Shown: piece after piece, positions 1 to 4,842 of the stretch
Numbering within the stretch: position 1 is the first letter of the stretch
How the letters are laid out: each line of letters begins with the position of its first letter
Origin: Bacillota bacterium
Lineage (GTDB): Bacteria; Bacillota; Clostridia; Acetivibrionales; DSM-1351
DNA length: 6,346 nt
Assembly: GCA_023412275.1 (NCBI GenBank)
Contig: JAEYNY010000193.1
Coordinates: forward strand, 1-6,346
Direction of reading: 5' to 3'
Translations under genes and position numbers: made by a program
Notes under the pieces: model-generated
Seen by the model: the letters and a program-made list of their open reading frames with translations, nothing else
Database searches by the model: none
Told to the model about the DNA's origin: nothing

Positions 1-2
1 AG

Positions 3-728
3 ACGATAGATCAGATTGAGGAAGACATAAGAAGTAATTATCCAGAATATTTAATATATCGTGCGTTTACAAGTAAAATGATTATCCGAATTTTACAACA
101 AAGAGACGGAATTAAAATATTGACAGTTTCAGAAGCGATGGAACAGATGAAAAGAGATGGTATTTGTGATGTTATCATTCAGCCTACCCACATATTAAAT
201 GGTATTGAAAATGACTTGATGATACAGGACGCTAATTTATGTAGAAAAGAATTTAATTCGATTGTATTTGGAGCACCGTTACTACATAATACAGAAGATT
301 ATTGGAAGGTAATAAAAGCGATTGTAAAAAGACTACCGGAAATATCAGAAAATGAGGCTGTGGTCTGTATGGGTCACGGGACAGAACATTATACGAACGC
401 ATCTTATGCTGCACTTGATTATATGTTTAAAGATAAGGGATATGAAAACGTTTATATTGCTACGGTTGAGGCATATCCTTCTCTTAATAATATTATAAGA
501 AAATTAAAAGAAAATAATTATAATAAAATTATATTAGTACCGTTTATGATAGTGTCAGGTGATCATGCGAAAAATGATATGGCCGGAGATGAGAAAGACT
601 CATGGAAAGTCATTCTGGAAAGAGAAGGATTTGAGGTATCGTGTATGCTTGAAGGTCTTGGAGAGAACCCGGAAATAAGAAAAATATTACTTAATCATGT
701 TGGTAATGCACTTAAAATGGAGCGGTGA
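3..728 (+). CDS. cbiK: Sirohydrochlorin cobaltochelatase CbiK (5' partial)
   Basis: This enzyme inserts Co2+ into sirohydrochlorin (factor II) in the anaerobic, early-cobalt cobalamin pathway and normally acts in the cytoplasm. The frame is open from the left edge, so the ATG at 78 is internal. Residues upstream of it (TIDQIEEDIR, then YRAFTSKMI) match the usual CbiK N-terminal region. 241 residues are visible against about 260-270 for the family, so roughly 20-25 N-terminal residues are missing. Family motifs seen: QPTHILNG (metal/porphyrin-site strand), GHGTEH with the catalytic-type His at 375-377, TVEAYP with the conserved Glu at 468-470, and PFM-VSGDHAKNDMAGD with the second His at 564-566. 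All three expected metal/active-site residues are present, so the enzyme looks functional. Because the start is missing, an export signal as in periplasmic CbiK variants cannot be excluded. It is probably the last intact gene of an upstream cobalamin operon. Confidence 0.92.
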   Translation, partial: TIDQIEEDIRSNYPEYLIYRAFTSKMIIRILQQRDGIKILTVSEAMEQMKRDGICDVIIQPTHILNGIENDLMIQDANLCRKEFNSIVFGAPLLHNTEDYWKVIKAIVKRLPEISENEAVVCMGHGTEHYTNASYAALDYMFKDKGYENVYIATVEAYPSLNNIIRKLKENNYNKIILVPFMIVSGDHAKNDMAGDEKDSWKVILEREGFEVSCMLEGLGENPEIRKILLNHVGNALKMER

Positions 729-760
729 TGAGCAGTTGTTTATGTGTAGACTTGAATTAG
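728..760 (+). pseudogene. Ten-codon ORF coupled to the cbiK stop (possible gene remnant)
   Basis: An ATG at 728-730 overlaps the cbiK TGA (TGATG junction) and has GGAG at 719-722 at good spacing, as for a translationally coupled next gene. The frame stops after ten codons (MSSCLCVDLN). No protein family is recognisable in this or the neighbouring frames. It may be the start of a lost downstream gene of the cobalamin operon, or chance. Confidence 0.2.
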
Positions 761-765
761 AGGAC

Positions 766-792
766 TTGTTAGAACACTGACGAATCTATATT
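766..792 (+). promoter_or_regulatory. Candidate sigma-A promoter for the EamA gene
   Basis: TTGTTA (766-771) and TATATT (787-792) resemble -35 and -10 boxes, but the spacer is only 15 nt, shorter than the preferred 17. The 140-nt gap between cbiK and the transporter gene leaves room for its own promoter. No convincing terminator is seen after cbiK, so read-through from cbiK is equally possible. Confidence 0.3.
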
Positions 793-815
793 TTTTCGGA
801 ACACTTTTCTTCATT

Positions 816-833
816 CATCTATTAATTTAGATG
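816..833 (+). repeat. Inverted repeat upstream of the EamA gene, possible operator
   Basis: CATCTA (816-821) and TAGATG (828-833) form a perfect 6-bp inverted repeat around TTAATT, between the candidate promoter and the start codon. It could be a small RNA hairpin or a binding site for a dimeric (for example metal-responsive) repressor. Only the symmetry is seen; no regulator is known. Confidence 0.3.
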
Positions 834-868
834 TAGGTCAATAATCATTTTATAAAAGCTGGTGAATT

Positions 869-1930
869 ATGAAATTTAATATGAGTAGAAGAACGATAGC
901 TATTTTAATGGCTGTTTTGGCTGCCGTTCTGTACGGAATTGGTTCTCCAATTTCAAAAGTTCTTCTTACAAAAATACCACCAACGCTAATGGCAGGTCTC
1001 CTGTATGTGGGAGCTGGTACAGGAATGTTTATTATTAACATTCTAAAAAAGGTGGGGAAGAGAGGCAAAGTAGAGGCCAGAATTACAAAAAAAGATTATT
1101 CTTTTGTAATAGGTATGATTATACTTGACATTCTGGCACCTATATTCCTGATGATAGGACTTGCAAAAACAACATCTTCTAATGCGTCACTATTAAATAA
1201 TTTTGAAATTGCAGCAACTGCGGTAATTGCCTTATTTGTATTTAATGAAGCAATCGGAAGGCGTATGTGGATTGCAATTACACTTATCACTACTGCAAGT
1301 ATTATCATTTCAGTAGAAGATATGAGCAGTTTTAATTTTTCAATGGGCTCTATTTTTATTATTGGCGCATGCCTTTGCTGGGGGTTTGAAAATAACTGCA
1401 CAAGGATGTTGTCATTGAAAGATCCACTTCAAATTGTAGTAATCAAAGGGTTTGGCTCTGGATTGGGGTCATTAATGATTTCATTTTTACTCAGGGAATA
1501 CTCGGATGATTTTCGCTATATAATGTTTACGTTGTTACTTGGTTTTGTAGCATATGGACTTAGCATTTTCTTTTACATTTTAGCGCAAAGAGAGCTGGGA
1601 GCTGCCAGAACCAGTTCTTTCTATGCTACGGCTCCTTTTATCGGGGTATTAATATCGTGGATATTTTTACACGAGGCAATAACATTTTCTTTCTTGATAG
1701 CATTAGCAATTATGCTCTTGGGGGTATATTTTGCAGTTTTTGAAAACCATAAGCATATGCATATCCATGAAGAAATGAATCATGACCATAGACACATTCA
1801 TAATGATGGGCATCATAACCATATACATTCACCGGAATTTGTTGAGGAGCATAGTCACCAGCATGTACATACCGAACAGGAGCATAAACATTCACATACA
1901 CCAGATCTTCATCATAGACATGTTCATTAA
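869..1930 (+). CDS. EamA/DMT-family transporter with histidine-rich C-terminal tail
   Basis: This 353-residue protein is an integral membrane transporter of the drug/metabolite transporter superfamily. It has two tandem EamA-type repeats (about residues 9-148 and 158-291), with about ten hydrophobic segments. Each repeat ends with the usual conserved small-residue and E-A helix pattern (ASLLNNFEIAATAV; SSFYATAPFIGVLISWIF followed by LHEA). Residues 294-353 form a hydrophilic tail with 23 histidines in 60 residues, arranged as HxHxH clusters separated by short acidic or polar spacers. Such tails are typical of proteins that bind Ni2+, Co2+ or Zn2+. The start at 869 is preceded by a modest GGTGA at 861-865; Met5 is an alternative. 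The gene lies between cbiK and a B12-riboswitch operon. A role in cobalt or nickel movement is inferred from tail plus context; the family itself covers many substrates, and direction of transport cannot be read from sequence. Confidence 0.88.
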   Translation: MKFNMSRRTIAILMAVLAAVLYGIGSPISKVLLTKIPPTLMAGLLYVGAGTGMFIINILKKVGKRGKVEARITKKDYSFVIGMIILDILAPIFLMIGLAKTTSSNASLLNNFEIAATAVIALFVFNEAIGRRMWIAITLITTASIIISVEDMSSFNFSMGSIFIIGACLCWGFENNCTRMLSLKDPLQIVVIKGFGSGLGSLMISFLLREYSDDFRYIMFTLLLGFVAYGLSIFFYILAQRELGAARTSSFYATAPFIGVLISWIFLHEAITFSFLIALAIMLLGVYFAVFENHKHMHIHEEMNHDHRHIHNDGHHNHIHSPEFVEEHSHQHVHTEQEHKHSHTPDLHHRHVH

Positions 1931-1984
1931 GTGAGGTGAAATGGAAAAATTCCAGATGAAAATAGAAAAGTGTCAAGGCAGTGA

Positions 1985-2161
1985 AGCATCCGTTCACTTT
2001 AGGAGTTACAGCAAGGGAAAGAACAAGATTTAAGCTGTAAGTTCATGATTGGTGGAGCTGTATTAGATGACGAATATGCAAAAGAAGATTGGTGCGGATG
2101 GATATTCAAGGATACCTATGAGGCAGTGAAGCTTGCCAAAGGTTCATTGCGAAGTGATTGA
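1985..2161 (+). pseudogene. Remnant of a cobalamin-binding (MetH-like) domain
   Basis: Translation of 2033-2086 gives SCKFMIGGAVLDDEYAKE, and 2108-2140 in the same frame gives KDTYEAVKLAK. Between them, 2088-2105 in another frame gives IGADGY. Together these spell the C-terminal end of a B12-binding Rossmann domain, as in short methionine synthases and corrinoid methyltransferase proteins (VGGA, then EYAKEIGAD, then KD...AV.LAK). The frame changes by one extra base at about 2087 and one missing base at about 2107, restoring the original frame. An in-frame TAG at 2000-2002 and TGA at 1982-1984 interrupt the part upstream. The cobalamin-ligating DxHxxG segment and the rest of the protein are absent. 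It is therefore a decayed C-terminal fragment, not an active protein. Assignment to MetH rather than another corrinoid protein is inference. Confidence 0.7.
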
Positions 2162-2219
2162 TCCGATATAACAAATAGCCAATATGTCGTAAATTGCTGC
2201 TGCCGAAGTTAGTGCAGTA

Positions 2220-2312
2220 ATGAGTTTAAAGAAATTACAGGCGATATTAATAGGCTTACTGCTGAGTGGAGGTATGTTAATTCCAGGTAACCCCAATATC
2301 ATTCTCGCTTAA
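2220..2312 (+). CDS. Small ORF resembling an isolated signal peptide
   Basis: Thirty codons (MSLKKLQAILIGLLLSGG..., ending ...ILA) have a short positive N-terminus, a hydrophobic core of about 15 residues and a polar end, then a stop. This is what a Sec signal peptide looks like, with no mature protein behind it. No good ribosome-binding site precedes it. The frame is open upstream to a TAA at 2192-2194, so it could also be the end of another broken gene. I do not recognise a family. It may be the leftover 5' end of a gene for a secreted protein, or a spurious frame. Confidence 0.25.
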   Translation: MSLKKLQAILIGLLLSGGMLIPGNPNIILA

Positions 2313-2314
2313 TT

Positions 2315-2340
2315 TTTCTAATAAAAGAAAATTTTTTTTC
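2315..2340 (+). terminator. Weak A/T-only hairpin with T run
   Basis: TTTTCT and AGAAAA pair around a 6-nt A-rich loop and are followed by eight T residues. The stem has only one G-C pair, so it would be a poor terminator. It lies at the end of the decayed region, where upstream transcripts might end before the riboswitch promoter. Confidence 0.25.
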
Positions 2341-2346
2341 CAAAAA

Positions 2347-2375
2347 TTGTTGTTATAAAAATTAAACTATGATAT
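2347..2375 (+). promoter_or_regulatory. Candidate promoter of the riboswitch/ECF operon
   Basis: TTGTTG (2347-2352) is a plausible -35 box. The -10 box could be TATGAT (2368-2373, 15-nt spacer) or TGATAT (2370-2375, 17-nt spacer). Transcription would start about 10-20 nt before the aptamer's first paired element, which is the expected geometry. Box choice is uncertain; that a promoter lies in this A/T-rich stretch is likely. Confidence 0.4.
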
Positions 2376-2394
2376 TGTAATACTAAAATTGAAT

Positions 2395-2565
2395 AAGAGG
2401 TATTTGATAAAGTTTATTACTTTTTAATAGGGAAATCGGTTAGAATCCGGTACAACTTCCATTACTGTAATTGATTACGAGACCTTCATATCCATTGGGA
2501 ACTATAGTGTCCTGAGAAGGGAAGGTTCAGGTTTTAAATCATAAGTCAGGAGACCTGTCAGATAT
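2395..2565 (+). ncRNA. Cobalamin (AdoCbl-type) riboswitch aptamer
   Basis: Hallmark elements occur in the right order: GGGAA (2430-2434), the P3-like hairpin CGG-TTAGAAT-CCG (2437-2449), ACTGTAA (2464-2470), a paired arm GACCTTC/GAAGGTT (2481-2487 with 2521-2527), and the B12 box AGTCAGGAGACCTGTCA (2544-2560). In this RNA family, cobalamin binding joins a kissing loop to the core and switches off downstream genes. Two segments are weaker than consensus: GGTTAGAATCC in place of the usual GGTGAGAATCC, and TTCCATTACTGT where CCCCGC-ACTGT is common. The flanking P1 pairing (AAGA near 2394 with TCTT near 2567) is imperfect, so the outer limits are approximate. It stands upstream of the ECF operon and is followed by a terminator/antiterminator pair, consistent with transcriptional attenuation. 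Confidence 0.93.
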
Positions 2566-2694
2566 CTTTTTGTGAATCTTTGGGAAAGAAAGAGATTACA
2601 ATAATAGTAGTTCATAAAATTTCCATTGTGAAATTATCTAATTTTAGTGTTTATATGAGTATAAATAACTTATTTAGAATGTTTCTATAGTATT

Positions 2695-2772
2695 AGCTCT
2701 TGCTGATGTTTTACTGTCTAAAATTTATGTCTACTGATTATATAATATCTTGGCTTCCTGTATCAGGGAGCT
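2695..2772 (+). promoter_or_regulatory. Putative antiterminator pairing in the riboswitch leader
   Basis: AGCTCTTGCTGAT (2695-2707) can pair with ATCAGGGAGCT (2762-2772), the right arm of the terminator. The pairing is five Watson-Crick pairs, one G-U, a two-base bulge (2701-2702), then five more pairs. It excludes the terminator hairpin because both use 2764-2771. This is the layout expected of an OFF riboswitch platform. How ligand binding, more than 130 nt upstream, would disrupt this arm is not evident from the sequence. Confidence 0.55.
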
Positions 2773-2777
2773 TTTTT
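2753..2777 (+). terminator. Intrinsic terminator of the riboswitch expression platform
   Basis: GCTTCCTG (2753-2760) pairs with CAGGGAGC (2764-2771) across a TAT loop, giving eight pairs with one G-U, and is followed directly by six T residues. It lies about 190 nt after the B12 box and 126 nt before the first gene of the operon. It is the likely point where cobalamin-bound leader RNA stops. Confidence 0.88.
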
Positions 2778-2820
2778 ATTGCCTTTCGATCCTGAGTTAT
2801 TCGATTTTTAAGGTGCTTCA

Positions 2821-2910
2821 ATGTATGGGGTGCATAAATATAATAAGGCTATTTTTATTTTCGTTATTGTTAGATACGACACTATACAGGAAGGTGAGAC
2901 AGATGAATAA
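2821..2910 (+). CDS. Putative 29-residue leader peptide ORF
   Basis: ATG at 2821 follows AAGGTG (2810-2815) with 5-nt spacing, a better ribosome-binding site than several full genes here have. The product begins MYGVHKYNKAIFIFVIV and ends QEGETDE. The TAA stop at 2908-2910 lies just inside the downstream gene, an 8-nt overlap with its ATG at 2903. Ribosomes translating it would cross the downstream Shine-Dalgarno region, so it could couple translation of the two. No homologous family is recognised, and short ORFs of this kind can occur by chance. Confidence 0.35.
   Translation: MYGVHKYNKAIFIFVIVRYDTIQEGETDE
2884..2897 (+). promoter_or_regulatory. Ribosome-binding site of the DUF4430 gene, complementary to terminator arm
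   Basis: AGGAAGGTGA (2888-2897) precedes the ATG at 2903 by 5 nt and fixes that start. Bases 2884-2893 (ATACAGGAAG) are an exact reverse complement of 2754-2763 (CTTCCTGTAT), the left arm and loop of the upstream terminator. In transcripts that read through, the free arm could mask this site. Confidence 0.6.
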
Positions 2911-3949
2911 AAAAAGAATAATTATTGCCCTAGCAGTTTTAGCAATTCTTGCAGCAGTATTTTGGTGGGGAGGTAATGCTCCTGGTTTACAAGGCTGGAC
3001 AGTTAGTGATAAAGCTGAACCATCTTATACAGCATTGGATACAGATGTTTCAGCTTCTGATAATATAGGCAATGATAGGCTCAATGAGAATAATCAAATA
3101 AGTCCTAATAATGGAAAGCCTGGCGGGAATTCAGATACCAATAGGCAGTCTGATAATAGCAGTAATGTTGAATCAGTTAAAAACCAGACTTATGGTGATA
3201 CTGGCAATAGCTCAGATTCAAAATCAGTAATTAAATCAGATTCCGAGTCGAAAAACAAGAGTAATAAAAATAACTCTGATGATGTAAAAGCAAGTATTGA
3301 AAGTCGTCCGGGAGGAACTGAAGGAGGACTGTCAGCACAGGGAAAAATAGATCTGGCCAAGAAGCTTGCCGGTGGCGGCTCTTCTTCAGGTGTTAAAAAA
3401 GGAAATGTAGATTATTCCAAAGATCAGGGTATGGATATAAATCCGGATACTGGTAAGGATAAATATATGACCGATCCTGTACCTAAGGGCAAGCCAATAC
3501 CAAAAGAGCCTCAAAATGCAGTAATAACAAACGAGAAATTAACCTGTACCCTATCAGTCCGCTGTGACACAATTTTAAAAAACATAAAATGGCTTAATCC
3601 TGAAAAGGTGGAGTTGGTTCCTGAGAATGGGGTCATTTTACCAGTTACAACCGTAAGCTTTTATGAGGGGGAAAGTGTCTTTAATGTATTACAAAGGGTA
3701 ATGAAGAAGGCTGGAATACACATGGAGTTTGAAAACACACCGATGTACAATTCAGCGTATATTGAGGGCATTAATAATCTGTACGAATTTGACTGCGGTG
3801 AGCTGTCCGGATGGATGTACAAGGTAAACGGATGGTTTCCTAACTATGGATGCTCACGGTATCAATTAAAGCAGGGGGATGTTATAGAATGGGTATATAC
3901 ATGTGATTTGGGCGTAGACGTCGGTGGTTTCAACGCAATAGGGGGATAA
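2903..3949 (+). CDS. Exported, membrane-anchored DUF4430 (transcobalamin-like) protein of ECF operon
   Basis: This 348-residue protein begins MNKKR followed by an 18-residue hydrophobic stretch (about 5-22), a signal peptide or membrane anchor. There is no lipobox cysteine. Residues about 33-200 are a disordered linker rich in Ser, Asn, Asp, Lys and Gly, as in wall-spanning proteins. A conserved strand TCTLSVRCDTIL (214-225) precedes the DUF4430 domain (about 251-334), which shows FYEGESVFNVL, SGWMYKVNGWFPNYG and LKQGDVIEW. DUF4430 is related to the C-terminal beta domain of animal transcobalamin and intrinsic factor. Cysteines at 215, 221, 298, 317 and 334 might form disulfides. It is the first gene behind the cobalamin riboswitch and ends 2 nt before ecfT, so capture of cobalamin or a corrinoid outside the membrane is inferred. 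The start at 2903 is chosen for its ribosome-binding site; the in-frame TTG at 2750 sits in the terminator. Confidence 0.88.
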   Translation: MNKKRIIIALAVLAILAAVFWWGGNAPGLQGWTVSDKAEPSYTALDTDVSASDNIGNDRLNENNQISPNNGKPGGNSDTNRQSDNSSNVESVKNQTYGDTGNSSDSKSVIKSDSESKNKSNKNNSDDVKASIESRPGGTEGGLSAQGKIDLAKKLAGGGSSSGVKKGNVDYSKDQGMDINPDTGKDKYMTDPVPKGKPIPKEPQNAVITNEKLTCTLSVRCDTILKNIKWLNPEKVELVPENGVILPVTTVSFYEGESVFNVLQRVMKKAGIHMEFENTPMYNSAYIEGINNLYEFDCGELSGWMYKVNGWFPNYGCSRYQLKQGDVIEWVYTCDLGVDVGGFNAIGG

Positions 3950-3951
3950 TT

Positions 3952-4842
3952 ATGAACAGCTCATTTTCAACATATCATCCAATAGTCAGCTTTACATATT
4001 TTGCTTTGGTACTCCTTTTCAGTATGCTTTTTACCCATCCGGTTTGCTTGGCTATATCATTAATTGCAGCGTTTTTATGGTCTGTATACTTAGGCGGTCA
4101 AAGGGCTTTGAAATTTAACCTGTTGTACATGATACCAACAATGGTTATAACTGCATTGATAAATCCAGCTTTTAATCATGAAGGAGTTACAATTCTCACA
4201 TATTTACCAAGTGGTAATCCTCTAACATTGGAATCGATAACATACGGAATTTCGGCAGCTGCAATGCTGGTAACCATTATATGCTGGTTTTCCTGCTACA
4301 ACGCTATAATGACATCCGACAAGTTTGTCTATTTGTTCGGCAGAATTATTCCTGCAATGTCACTGATATTTTCTATGGTATTGAGATTTGTTCCTAAATT
4401 TAAGACTCAGCTCAAGGTAGTATCCAACGCGCAGAAGTGCGTTGGAAGAGATGTTTCCAATGGAACCATTGTTCAGAGAGCCCGCTATGGGATACATATA
4501 CTGTCCATTATGATCACATGGGCACTTGAAAATTCCATTGAAACAGCTGATAGTATGAAAAGCAGAGGTTATGGGCTTCCTGGAAGAACAGCCTTTTCAA
4601 TATACAGATTCGACGAAAGAGATAAAAATGCACTAACATTAATTGTAGCTACAGCTATATATATAATGATTGCTGCTTTTCATGGTGATTTGTATTGGAG
4701 ATATTTCCCATACATGAAGGGAAATGAAATATCAATATGGGTAATTACTGCATTTATAGCTTATTTTTTGCTATGTATAATCCCCCTAATAATTGATAAG
4801 TTGGAGGATAGAAAGTGGAAACGTATAAAATTGAACATTTAA
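3952..4842 (+). CDS. ecfT: ECF transporter transmembrane protein EcfT (CbiQ family)
   Basis: EcfT is the membrane scaffold of energy-coupling factor importers, linking the ATPases to the substrate-binding S protein. The 296-residue product has about six to seven hydrophobic segments (about 12-28, 31-47, 58-72, 98-116, 133-148, 228-246 and 262-281). The cytoplasmic coupling region lies between residues 150 and 220. SMKSRGYG (201-208) is the conserved Arg-Gly coupling motif. The first motif region, near AQKCVGRDV (160-168), departs from the common A-R-x-R-G form. The start is supported by AGGGGGA at 3940-3946, inside the end of the preceding gene. Its 3' end overlaps the ATPase start by 28 nt, which implies translational coupling. 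The B12 riboswitch points to a cobalamin-type substrate rather than cobalt alone, but specificity rests with the unseen S protein. Confidence 0.92.
   Translation: MNSSFSTYHPIVSFTYFALVLLFSMLFTHPVCLAISLIAAFLWSVYLGGQRALKFNLLYMIPTMVITALINPAFNHEGVTILTYLPSGNPLTLESITYGISAAAMLVTIICWFSCYNAIMTSDKFVYLFGRIIPAMSLIFSMVLRFVPKFKTQLKVVSNAQKCVGRDVSNGTIVQRARYGIHILSIMITWALENSIETADSMKSRGYGLPGRTAFSIYRFDERDKNALTLIVATAIYIMIAAFHGDLYWRYFPYMKGNEISIWVITAFIAYFLLCIIPLIIDKLEDRKWKRIKLNI

Larger units (their letters stand above)
1931..2390. other. Gene-poor, decayed region between transporter and riboswitch
   Basis: No intact gene of ordinary length is found here. A possible start (ATG 1941, with AGG 1934-1936 just 4 nt away) directly follows the transporter stop but opens only 30 codons, to TAA at 2031-2033, with no recognisable product (MEKFQMKIEKCQG). 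It overlaps the B12-domain remnant in another frame. The rest holds that remnant, one signal-peptide-like small ORF, a weak A/T hairpin and the likely riboswitch promoter, listed separately. The pattern suggests gene loss. Confidence 0.6.

Noticed and set aside
771..806. Direct repeat of GAACACT (about 29 nt apart)
   Set aside because: Only seven bases long in A/T-rich DNA, two copies, no further symmetry; likely chance.
850..1401. Two minus-strand open frames within the transporter gene
   Set aside because: They lie opposite a well-supported coding region and show no family motif; treated as shadows.
1710..1997. Minus-strand open frame rich in Tyr, His and Val
   Set aside because: It is the complement of the CAT-rich histidine tail of the transporter gene; repeated codons keep the frame open. 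No start site or family match.
1931..2390. Insertion sequence or CRISPR remnant as cause of the gene-poor region
   Set aside because: No terminal inverted repeats, transposase motifs or regularly spaced repeats are visible; simple gene decay explains it better.
2750..2902. 51-codon N-terminal extension of the DUF4430 protein from a TTG start
   Set aside because: The TTG lies in the terminator stem and lacks a ribosome-binding site. ATG 2903 has a strong site and is followed at once by a proper signal/anchor sequence.
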